Below are positions 1 to 7,339 of a DNA stretch of 64,000 bases, one piece after another; positions within the stretch are counted from its first letter, which is position 1; each line of letters opens with the position of its first letter. Location: NCBI GenBank assembly GCA_947259185.1, contig CAMYKT010000001.1, positions 1 to 64,000 on the forward strand, written 5' to 3'. The position numbers and the translations under genes are program-made. The notes beneath the pieces are model-generated. The model was not told where the DNA came from and made no database searches. It worked only from the letters and a program-made list of their open reading frames with translations. Source of the DNA: an uncultured Methanobacteriaceae archaeon (GTDB lineage: Archaea > Methanobacteriota > Methanobacteria > Methanobacteriales > Methanobacteriaceae).

Positions 1-1
1 A

Positions 2-1012
2 AAAGGAGGGGATGGTTTCGCTCTGGCCTGGAATGCAGGTGCAGATTTAATAGATATGGAACAGGTCCAATTCCACCCCACAGGAATGGTTTTTCCCGAA
101 TCACGTAAGGGTGTACTGGTAACTGAAGCGGTACGGGGTGAGGGAGGGATTTTACTCAACAATAACAAAGAACGCTTCATGGGAAACTATGATGATAGGA
201 TGGAACTGGCCACCAGGGATGTAGTGGTCCGGGCTATTTACAATGAAATCCGGGAAGGAAGGGGTACTGAAAATGGGGGGGTCTATCTGGATGTAACCCA
301 CCTTTCTGCAAAAATCATCCAGGAGAAACTGGAGACCATGCTGCTGCAATTTTTAGATGTGGGGGTGGATATACGTAAAGAACCCATGGAAGTTGCCCCC
401 ACCGCCCATCACTTCATGGGTGGAATTAAGATTGATAAATGGGGAAAAAGCACAATATCCAATTTATTTGCTGCAGGGGAGGTATGCGGAGGAATACACG
501 GTGCTAACCGCTTAGGGGGAAATGCTCTGGCAGATACTCAAGTGTTTGGTAAAAGAGCAGGAAAAGCCGCTGCTTTAAATGCTTTAAAATCCTCCCTTAA
601 ACTGGATCTTAATCATGTTAACCAAATTAAAAACCATTTAAATGAAATCCACAAAGAAGGGGATATCCCTCCCCATCAAATTAAAAAGGAACTGCAATCT
701 ACTATGTGGGAGCAGGTGGCCATTATACGAAACGAAAGCGGCTTAAAAAATGCCCTGAAAGTTTTAAATAATCTTGAAACTCGCCTGAAGCGCATGCATG
801 TTCCAGACGGGTCCCGCTATAATGTTTACCTGCAGCAGGCTTTGGAAGCAGAAAACATGGTGCAAATAGCTAAATTAGTCACTAAATCTGCCTTGCTCCG
901 TAAAGAAAGCAGGGGTTCCCATTTCCGTGAAGACTTCCCGCAGATGAGGACTGATTGTAAAAAGAGCATAATCTTTAATAAAAATAAGGGATTCAGTTTT
1001 ACTAACCGCTAA
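2..1012 (+). CDS. tfrA: Thiol:fumarate reductase subunit A, C-terminal part (5' end outside window)
   Basis: This is the FAD-containing catalytic subunit of a fumarate reductase/succinate dehydrogenase. In methanogens of this order the enzyme reduces fumarate with coenzymes M and B as donors. The frame is open from base 2, so the gene enters from outside and only about 336 codons are seen. Visible family motifs are GDGFALAWNAGA, the HPTG substrate-site segment, EAVRGEGGILL with the active-site Arg, PTAHHFMGGI and the FAD-binding AAGEVCGGIHGANRLGGNAL. The C-terminus carries the SRGSHFREDFP motif common to the family. The CoM/CoB assignment is inferred from the host type; a plain fumarate reductase flavoprotein is the alternative. 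It converges on the HAD gene, with 7 bases between the stops. Confidence 0.85.
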   Translation, partial: KGGDGFALAWNAGADLIDMEQVQFHPTGMVFPESRKGVLVTEAVRGEGGILLNNNKERFMGNYDDRMELATRDVVVRAIYNEIREGRGTENGGVYLDVTHLSAKIIQEKLETMLLQFLDVGVDIRKEPMEVAPTAHHFMGGIKIDKWGKSTISNLFAAGEVCGGIHGANRLGGNALADTQVFGKRAGKAAALNALKSSLKLDLNHVNQIKNHLNEIHKEGDIPPHQIKKELQSTMWEQVAIIRNESGLKNALKVLNNLETRLKRMHVPDGSRYNVYLQQALEAENMVQIAKLVTKSALLRKESRGSHFREDFPQMRTDCKKSIIFNKNKGFSFTNR

Positions 1013-1019
1013 AAAATAG

Positions 1020-1703
1020 TTACCTGGATTTTAAAAATTCCATAAATTCTTTCTTATTTTTTAAGCTATCCAGCACAAAATCAGCCCCAGCATCTTTTAA
1101 TTCCTGGTGAGAATAGATTCCTGTGGATATTCCGATGGTAAGGGCTTTGTTTTCCAGACCAGCCTTTATATCCCAGGGGGTATCTCCAATCACAAAAACA
1201 TGGGAATTATTGCCTCTAAAATCATATTCCCGGTTGGCTCTTTTTATGGCAGTAGATACCAGATATGGCCGGTGGTGGCCATCACTTCCAAATCCTCCTA
1301 ATTTGAAATATTTATCCAGGCCCACGTGTTTGAGTTTAGCCCGGGCAATTGATTCCAGGTTACCGGTGATTAAACCTAATAGCATACCCTGACTTTCCAG
1401 TTCAACTATCAGATCCCTTACTCCATCAAGCACCACAATGCGGTCATCTTTAACATTCAAAATAAAATAAGAGGATAATACCTCTTTAAATTCCTCTAAT
1501 TTCTTTTTTATAAAATTTTCATCCAGGCCCTCTTTTTTTAAAACTTCACAGGCGATTTGGGGGTCAGTTTTGCCATGGTAATTGATAATATCAATATCTG
1601 CATCCCTCTCAAAGACTTCATGGAAGGCATGACGGAATGCACGATGATGGCACTCCGAACGATCAATCAGGGTTTTATCAATATCAAAAAGTAATAAAAT
1701 CAT
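1020..1703 (-). CDS. HAD-superfamily hydrolase (phosphoglycolate phosphatase-like)
   Basis: A 227-residue haloacid dehalogenase-type phosphatase, probably cytosolic. The N-terminus has the DxDxT nucleophile motif (LFDIDKTL, residues 5-12). A helical cap follows (about 15-90), then motif II with Thr in LLGLITGN (about 112-119), and the acidic motif IV in VFVIGDTPWDIKAG (about 168-181). Length and cap type fit phosphoglycolate phosphatase/beta-phosphoglucomutase relatives, but the substrate cannot be read from sequence. The ATG at 1703 sits 8 bases after AAGGT. It lies 18 bases downstream of the deaminase gene on the same strand, so the two probably share a transcript. Confidence 0.8.
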   Translation of the reverse strand: MILLLFDIDKTLIDRSECHHRAFRHAFHEVFERDADIDIINYHGKTDPQIACEVLKKEGLDENFIKKKLEEFKEVLSSYFILNVKDDRIVVLDGVRDLIVELESQGMLLGLITGNLESIARAKLKHVGLDKYFKLGGFGSDGHHRPYLVSTAIKRANREYDFRGNNSHVFVIGDTPWDIKAGLENKALTIGISTGIYSHQELKDAGADFVLDSLKNKKEFMEFLKSR

Positions 1704-1721
1704 TTTAAAACCTTTTTAATT

Positions 1722-3026
1722 TTAATTTTTGGAAAGCATCTCTTCAGCTGCATTTTCAGCTAACTCCAGCACTTGTTGCTCTTCTATGATCTGAAGATCC
1801 CGGTTTTCCATCAGGATACTACCATTGCAGATAACGGTATCTACATCACCACCCTGGGCAGAGTACACCAGGTGGGATACCGGGTGCCTGAAAGGAGTTA
1901 AATGGGAGGATTTAATATTTATAAGTGCCAGATCGGCTTTTTTACCCACCTGAATGGTTCCTATTTCCTTTTCCATCCCCAGGGCTGTGGCACCATGTAC
2001 CGTGGCCATCTGGAATACTTTTTCTGCCGGGAGGGAAGTGGGATCTAAAGTATGGACTTTCTGCAAGAGAGCCGCCATTTTCATCTCTTCCAGCATGTCC
2101 AGGTTGTTATTAGAAGCAGCACCATCAGTTCCCAGTCCCACCACCATACCCTTTTTAAGTAATTTATTCACCGGGGATACTCCTGAAGCTAATTTCATGT
2201 TACTGGCAGGGTTATGGGATAAATTCACCTTTCTTTTTTTGATAATATTTATTTCCTCAGGGGAAAGCCACACTCCATGGGCTGCCAGAACATCTTCTTT
2301 TAAAAATCCTATTTCATCCAGATATTCAAATGGTCTTTTGCCATGGGCATCTGTAACTTGCTGAACTTCGGTCCGGGTTTCACCAACATGGATATGTATG
2401 GAAATGCCTTTCCTGGGGGCTTCCTTCCGGACCTGTTTAAGCAGCTCTTCAGAACATGTATAGGGAGAATGAGGGCCGTATGCCACCTGGATTCTTCCAC
2501 TGGCGCTGTTATGGCATTTTTCAATCAGGTGGTGTGTTTTCTTAAATTCTTCTTTTCGCTTATCTGCATCTCCTAAATCTATCATTCCATGGGATAACTT
2601 ACAGCGCAGCCCGGATTCTTTCACTGCCCGGGCCACATCCTCCATGTAAAAATACATATCATTGAAGGTGGTGGTACCGGACTTTATCATTTCCACACAA
2701 CCTAAAAGGGCACCGGCATAACAGTAATCCTCATTTAAATTAGCTTCCATAGGCCAGATATGATCATTCAGCCAGGTATCAAGGTTCAAATCATCGGCCA
2801 GGCCCCTCAAGAGTGTCATGGAAAGGTGGGTGTGGGTATTCACCATGCCTGGTATTAATATTTTTTTAGAACCGTCAATGACTTTATCAGCTTCTTTCTT
2901 ATCAATATCCGCTGATAATTCTCTTATTTTATCATTTTCAATTAAAATTGATCCTTTTTCCATTTTTTCCCCATCTAAAATCAGGGTATTTTGAATCAGA
3001 ATACTGTTACTTTCCATGGGCACCAT
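1722..3026 (-). CDS. dadD: 5'-deoxyadenosine deaminase (MTA/SAH deaminase family)
   Basis: A 434-residue metal-dependent amidohydrolase. Archaeal members deaminate 5'-deoxyadenosine, S-adenosylhomocysteine and methylthioadenosine, recycling by-products of radical-SAM and methylation chemistry. Metal-site motifs are visible in order: MVNTHTHLSM (about 62-71), HIHVGET (about 210-216), LAAHGVWLS (about 243-251) and LGTDGAASNN (about 298-307), with SHNPASNMKL before the last. The length is normal for the family. An ATG three codons downstream (3017), just after GGTG, is an alternative start. A methanogen rich in radical-SAM enzymes makes the 5'-deoxyadenosine role likely, but narrower MTA/SAH deaminase activity is possible. 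Confidence 0.85.
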   Translation of the reverse strand: MVPMESNSILIQNTLILDGEKMEKGSILIENDKIRELSADIDKKEADKVIDGSKKILIPGMVNTHTHLSMTLLRGLADDLNLDTWLNDHIWPMEANLNEDYCYAGALLGCVEMIKSGTTTFNDMYFYMEDVARAVKESGLRCKLSHGMIDLGDADKRKEEFKKTHHLIEKCHNSASGRIQVAYGPHSPYTCSEELLKQVRKEAPRKGISIHIHVGETRTEVQQVTDAHGKRPFEYLDEIGFLKEDVLAAHGVWLSPEEINIIKKRKVNLSHNPASNMKLASGVSPVNKLLKKGMVVGLGTDGAASNNNLDMLEEMKMAALLQKVHTLDPTSLPAEKVFQMATVHGATALGMEKEIGTIQVGKKADLALINIKSSHLTPFRHPVSHLVYSAQGGDVDTVICNGSILMENRDLQIIEEQQVLELAENAAEEMLSKN

Positions 3027-3165
3027 CTTCTACCATCTTACTTAAAAGGTCTAATATGTCGGGGCTACAATGTATATACATCGAATATATAGAATAGACC
3101 TGAATACATATAACTACTAAATTAAGATTATCATCATCACGTAATAAACTATCTGGAGTATAAAA

Positions 3166-4026
3166 ATGAAGATTAGAATTGCCATTCCCTCTAAAGGAAG
3201 AATAAGCGATCCGGTGGTTAAACTTTTAGGCAAAGCCGGAATTGGTTTAAAAGATACAGTTAATAGGAAGCTTTTTTCAGATACCCATCATCCGGATATC
3301 AGTGTGATGTTTACCCGTGCTGCTGACATACCTGAATTTGTGGCTGACGGGGCAGCCGATATGGGAATAACCGGACTGGACCTAATCCAGGAGAAGGGAA
3401 GCCGGGTTAAAATCCTGGAAGATCTAAACTTTGGAAAGGCCAGTCTGGTGCTGGCTTCTCCAGAAGAATCCTCTATAAATAGTCTTAATGATGTAAGGGA
3501 TGGCATGGTGGTGGCCACTGAGTTTCCTAACCTTACCTATCGTTATCTCCAGGAAAAAGGCGTAAATTCTAAAATAGTGGAACTGAGTGGTTCCACTGAA
3601 ATAGCACCTTTTATTGGGGTGGCAGATCTGATTGCTGATTTAACCAGCACCGGCACCACTTTAAAAATGAATCATCTTAAAATCGTGGACACCATCCTTG
3701 AAAGTTCGGTTAAACTGGTGGCCAATCACCAGAGTTACCTGGATAAAAATGAAATCATGGAGGAAGTGCGCACCGGTATAAGGGGTGTTATGGATGCTGA
3801 GGGTAAAAAACTTGTTATGCTAAATGTGGAAAAAAACAAACTGGAAGAGGTTAAAAAGGCCATGCCAGGAATAACAGGCCCCACTGTCTCCCAGGTTTTA
3901 TCCAGTGATAATATGGTGGCAGTACATGCGGTGGCAGGTGAAGAAGAAGTTTTTAATCTGGTAAACCGGCTTAAAAAAGTAGGAGCCCGTGATATACTGG
4001 TTATGCCTATTGAAAGGATAATTTAA
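3166..4026 (+). CDS. hisG: ATP phosphoribosyltransferase, long form
   Basis: Catalyses the first step of histidine synthesis, joining ATP and PRPP. The 286-residue length and the C-terminal ACT-like regulatory segment (about 215-286) mark the long HisG form, which is inhibited by histidine and needs no HisZ. Recognisable segments are IAIPSKGR at the start, ADMGITGLDLI, the PRPP-binding stretch GSTEIAPFIGVADLIADLTSTGTT (written here only as a landmark around residues 145-168), and VLVMPIERII at the end. The ATG follows CTGGAG by 8 bases. It is transcribed divergently from dadD, with 139 bp of AT-rich DNA between them. The hisH gene lies elsewhere in this window, so the his genes are scattered. 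Confidence 0.93.
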   Translation: MKIRIAIPSKGRISDPVVKLLGKAGIGLKDTVNRKLFSDTHHPDISVMFTRAADIPEFVADGAADMGITGLDLIQEKGSRVKILEDLNFGKASLVLASPEESSINSLNDVRDGMVVATEFPNLTYRYLQEKGVNSKIVELSGSTEIAPFIGVADLIADLTSTGTTLKMNHLKIVDTILESSVKLVANHQSYLDKNEIMEEVRTGIRGVMDAEGKKLVMLNVEKNKLEEVKKAMPGITGPTVSQVLSSDNMVAVHAVAGEEEVFNLVNRLKKVGARDILVMPIERII

Positions 4027-4068
4027 TTTTTCTTTAATATTTCCCCTTCAGAAGCAGGAGATTTAATA

Positions 4069-5211
4069 ATGAATTATGTGGGATTGATTATAAAAAATCC
4101 ATTCAGGAATAAAACCAGAACTTCCCTGGCCATTATAGGCATTGCCATAGGCATTGCCACCATAGTGGCTCTGGGTCTTGTTACCGGGGGACTCAAAGAA
4201 TCCACCGAAAGCACCCTTAAAGCAGGGGGAGCTGAAATAACTGTAATACAGGCAGGTACCGATGGTTTCCTGGCAGGGAATGTTCAAAAAGAACGCATCA
4301 CCGATATTCAAAATATAAACGGGATTCAGGATACAGCAGGTGTTCTCCGGACCAGTGTTCGTCTGGAAAATGGTTCCAGTTCCAACTTTGGCCCCAGTGG
4401 ATTCATAGTGAATGGTATGGAGGTCACTAGACTTAATCTGGCCGGCATAGAAAGTATTGATGGGGCTTATTTTTCAGATGATGATGCCAATGAAATAATT
4501 ATAGGTAAAACTGCTGCTCAGAACCTCAATAAAACGGTGGGGGATTCTATAAAAATTTTTAATGAGGATTTTAAAATCACCGGGATTTTCGAAACAGGAA
4601 ATATCATCACTGATGCCGGAGCATATGTTTCCTTAACCAAACTTCAGGATTTAACCAATACTGAAGATAAGGTCAGTATAATACTGGTAAAGATAAATGA
4701 AAATGCCAATGCCACCCAGGTAGGAAACGACATTGAAGAGGCTTACCGGGATGAATTGGCTACCACTTCTGCTGCTGATCAAATGGGAAGGATTAATCAG
4801 GGATTAAGCTTTATAGATACTGCCACCTGGGCAATATCCTTACTGGCCATAATTATTGGGGGTGTGGGAGTTATAAACACCATGATAATGTCGGTTTATG
4901 AAAGAACCCGGGAAATTGGGGTCTTAAAAGCGGTAGGATGGAGAAGTAGAAGGATATTAGGTATGATATTAGGTGAATCCATAGTACTTACCCTTTTAGC
5001 GGCCCTGGTGGGTATTGCAGTGGGAATTATTGGGGTGGAACTGCTCTTATCCCTCACTCCAGAAACTCAGGGTATAATCCAACCAGCATATTCTCTGGAA
5101 CTCTTTGCCCGGGCTTTAGGAATAGCATTCCTGGTGGGCATAATCGGAGGTATTTATCCTGCTTATCGGGCAAGCAGATTAGCACCAACCGAGGCACTGC
5201 GCTATGAATAA
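4069..5211 (+). CDS. ABC transporter permease, MacB/FtsX type
   Basis: A 380-residue membrane protein with the MacB layout: one N-terminal transmembrane helix (about 20-42), a large extracytoplasmic domain (about 45-245), then three C-terminal helices (about 253-280, 300-332, 345-370). The FtsX signature is visible as IIGGVGVINTMIMSVYERTREIG and the end reads YPAYRASRLAPTEALRYE, typical of the family. It overlaps the next gene, its ATPase, by 8 bases, so the two are translationally coupled. Members export lipoproteins, peptides or drugs, or work mechanically; the substrate here is unknown. Confidence 0.85.
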   Translation: MNYVGLIIKNPFRNKTRTSLAIIGIAIGIATIVALGLVTGGLKESTESTLKAGGAEITVIQAGTDGFLAGNVQKERITDIQNINGIQDTAGVLRTSVRLENGSSSNFGPSGFIVNGMEVTRLNLAGIESIDGAYFSDDDANEIIIGKTAAQNLNKTVGDSIKIFNEDFKITGIFETGNIITDAGAYVSLTKLQDLTNTEDKVSIILVKINENANATQVGNDIEEAYRDELATTSAADQMGRINQGLSFIDTATWAISLLAIIIGGVGVINTMIMSVYERTREIGVLKAVGWRSRRILGMILGESIVLTLLAALVGIAVGIIGVELLLSLTPETQGIIQPAYSLELFARALGIAFLVGIIGGIYPAYRASRLAPTEALRYE

Positions 5212-5899
5212 ACCAGATTACATTATTGAAATACAAAACCTTAAAAAAAGCTATGATGAAGGGACCATAAAGGCTTTAAATGGCATTGACCTGAAAATCA
5301 AAAAGGGTGAATTTGTTTCTATTATGGGGCCTTCAGGTTCTGGTAAATCCACCCTCCTCAATATGATAGGGGCTCTGGATAAGGGAGATGAAGGTTCTCT
5401 AAAGGTAGCCGGTATTGATTTAATGCAAAAAAAGGATTTGAGTCAGTTTCGGTCTTCTGAAATTGGATTCGTCTTTCAGCTGCATAACTTAATTCCCAAC
5501 CTCACGGTAGTGGAGAATGTACAGATTCCCATGCTGGAAACTCCAATTTCCAGTAAAAAAATGGAAAAACGGGCACTTGATCTATTAAAAAAAGTGGAAC
5601 TGGAGGATAAAATTAACCAGAGACCAACCAAACTTTCAGGGGGAGAAAGACAGAGGGTGGCTATTGCCCGGGCTTTAGTAAACCACCCCTCTATTATATT
5701 AGCCGATGAACCCACAGGTTCTTTAGATTCCAAAACAGGTGACATAATTCTGGGCCTACTAAAAAACATCCATAAAAAAGAAAATGTGACACTGATTATG
5801 GTAACACACGAATCATACGTGGCTAATATGGCTGATAGAATTATTAATGTACTTGATGGTAAAATAAGAGATGATTCAACTAATAATATTGTGTCCTAA
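5204..5899 (+). CDS. ABC transporter ATP-binding protein, LolD/MacB type
   Basis: A 231-residue ATPase that energises the permease just upstream. It has Walker A GPSGSGKST (about 42-50), a Q-loop in FVFQLHNL, the signature LSGGERQRVAIARAL (about 143-157), Walker B IILADEPTG and the switch His in MVTHE. Q-loop and signature spacing match the MacB/LolD subfamily that partners FtsX-type permeases. The start overlaps the end of the permease gene. The pair sits between hisG and an FAH gene as a self-contained two-gene operon. Confidence 0.9.
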   Translation: MNKPDYIIEIQNLKKSYDEGTIKALNGIDLKIKKGEFVSIMGPSGSGKSTLLNMIGALDKGDEGSLKVAGIDLMQKKDLSQFRSSEIGFVFQLHNLIPNLTVVENVQIPMLETPISSKKMEKRALDLLKKVELEDKINQRPTKLSGGERQRVAIARALVNHPSIILADEPTGSLDSKTGDIILGLLKNIHKKENVTLIMVTHESYVANMADRIINVLDGKIRDDSTNNIVS

Positions 5900-6061
5900 C
5901 CCTATAATGGATCAAATCACTAAAATATTTTCCAGGAAATGGCAATTAAGGAACCATATACACCCTCATTATACTGCCTTTTTGTAAGAATTGTTAAAAT
6001 GTCACTGTTAATATTATTAATTTGCTTTCTAAATAAGAACTAAAGGCACCGGGGATTAACT

Positions 6062-6859
6062 ATGAAGATTATGCGATTTATAGTAGACGGAAAAGAAAAA
6101 ACAGGCTTAATTGAGGATTTTAATATTATAGAACTTAGCTGTTCAGTTGTGGAAGCACTTAACGCTATTAATCTTGATAAATTCAAAAAAAACAGTTCTT
6201 ATACTTTAGAAAATATTAAAATTAAAGCCCCGGTTTCACCTTCCAAGGTGGTGTGTGTGGGTCTAAATTACCAGGACCATGCTGCTGAACTAAACATGGA
6301 TATTCCCGAAGAACCCATCCTATTTTTAAAACCCCCCAGTGCAGTTATTGGGCATCAGGAGCCCATCCTTTATCCTGGTTCTTCAACTCAAGTTGATTAT
6401 GAGGCAGAAATGGGGATAATTATTTCCAAAAAAGCAAGAAACATAAAAGGAAAAAATGCAGGGGAATTTATAGGGGGGTACACGGTACTTAATGATGTAA
6501 CGGCCCGGGATCTACAAAAAAAGGATGGACAATGGACCCGTGCTAAGAGCTTTGATACTTTTGCTCCTGTAGGTCCGGCGATTGAAACTGAACTGGATCC
6601 TGATAATCAAAATATATTCTTAAAACTTAATAGCAAAATTAAACAGCATTCTAATACTAAAAATATGATATTTGGTGTGGAGGAACTCCTGGAATTCATA
6701 TCTCATATCATGACCCTGAATCCCGGGGATATTATTGCAACTGGCACTCCACCCGGGGTGGGCCCCATGCAGCCCGGTGACCGGATAGAAGCAGGGGTGA
6801 AAGATATCGGGGTCCTGGAAAATCAGATTATACGGCCTCAATCAAATCATAAAGCTTGA
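6062..6859 (+). CDS. Fumarylacetoacetate hydrolase family protein
   Basis: A 265-residue FAH-fold enzyme. The N-terminal 60 residues form the small variable domain and the catalytic domain follows. Metal-binding carboxylates are visible in VDYEAEMGIII (about 109-119) and VTARDLQ (about 146-152); NPGDIIATGTPPGVGPMQPGD (about 220-240) is the family's active-site loop. FAH enzymes hydrolyse or isomerise acyl-pyruvate-like compounds such as oxaloacetate enol, acylpyruvates or 2-hydroxyhepta-2,4-diene-1,7-dioate. No degradation pathway surrounds it, so a housekeeping role such as oxaloacetate tautomerase/decarboxylase is as likely as aromatic breakdown. GGGGAT precedes the ATG. Confidence 0.8.
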   Translation: MKIMRFIVDGKEKTGLIEDFNIIELSCSVVEALNAINLDKFKKNSSYTLENIKIKAPVSPSKVVCVGLNYQDHAAELNMDIPEEPILFLKPPSAVIGHQEPILYPGSSTQVDYEAEMGIIISKKARNIKGKNAGEFIGGYTVLNDVTARDLQKKDGQWTRAKSFDTFAPVGPAIETELDPDNQNIFLKLNSKIKQHSNTKNMIFGVEELLEFISHIMTLNPGDIIATGTPPGVGPMQPGDRIEAGVKDIGVLENQIIRPQSNHKA

Positions 6860-6877
6860 GGAAATATTAATCATGAC

Positions 6878-7276
6878 TTAAGGGGATGACAATCTTTCTA
6901 ATTTTATTTCATATTCTTTTTTCAGGCTTACTATTAAAAATATAATACTTAAAACCAGTAAAAAAGCAAAAAAACCTACCAGAGGCCATTCTCCCAGCTG
7001 AATATAGTAACCGGGACTCAAAATCAGGGTGTATATTAACATACCCAGGCCGATGAGATTAAGGTTGTATCCTGATCTTTTTCTATATAAAAGACTTATG
7101 CCAGCAATAATAAGTAGAATAGCAGTTGAAAATTCAGCTATAAGATGCAAAATGATTTCTGCCAGGCGGGTAGAAAACTCAGGTACCATACCTGCCACCA
7201 GAAAAAAGGTCCACATTACTATCATTAAACTACCAATAAAAAGGGAATAAATCGCTATAATATTTCTTAATGTCAT
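6878..7276 (-). CDS. Small integral membrane protein of unknown function
   Basis: Not recognised. About 132 residues with four hydrophobic segments (roughly 5-27, 40-60, 65-88, 95-118 counted from this start) and a charged C-terminal tail. There is no enzyme motif. The frame is open to 7300, but AGTGAT lies four bases before the ATG at 7276, so that start is preferred over the upstream one. It converges on the FAH gene and lies downstream of leuS on the same strand. Confidence 0.55.
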   Translation of the reverse strand: MTLRNIIAIYSLFIGSLMIVMWTFFLVAGMVPEFSTRLAEIILHLIAEFSTAILLIIAGISLLYRKRSGYNLNLIGLGMLIYTLILSPGYYIQLGEWPLVGFFAFLLVLSIIFLIVSLKKEYEIKLERLSSP

Positions 7277-7339
7277 ATTAATCACTTTTTTAAGGATCAT
7301 TAATCATTTTAGCCAAAAAATAAGGGAACAGGTAAACAC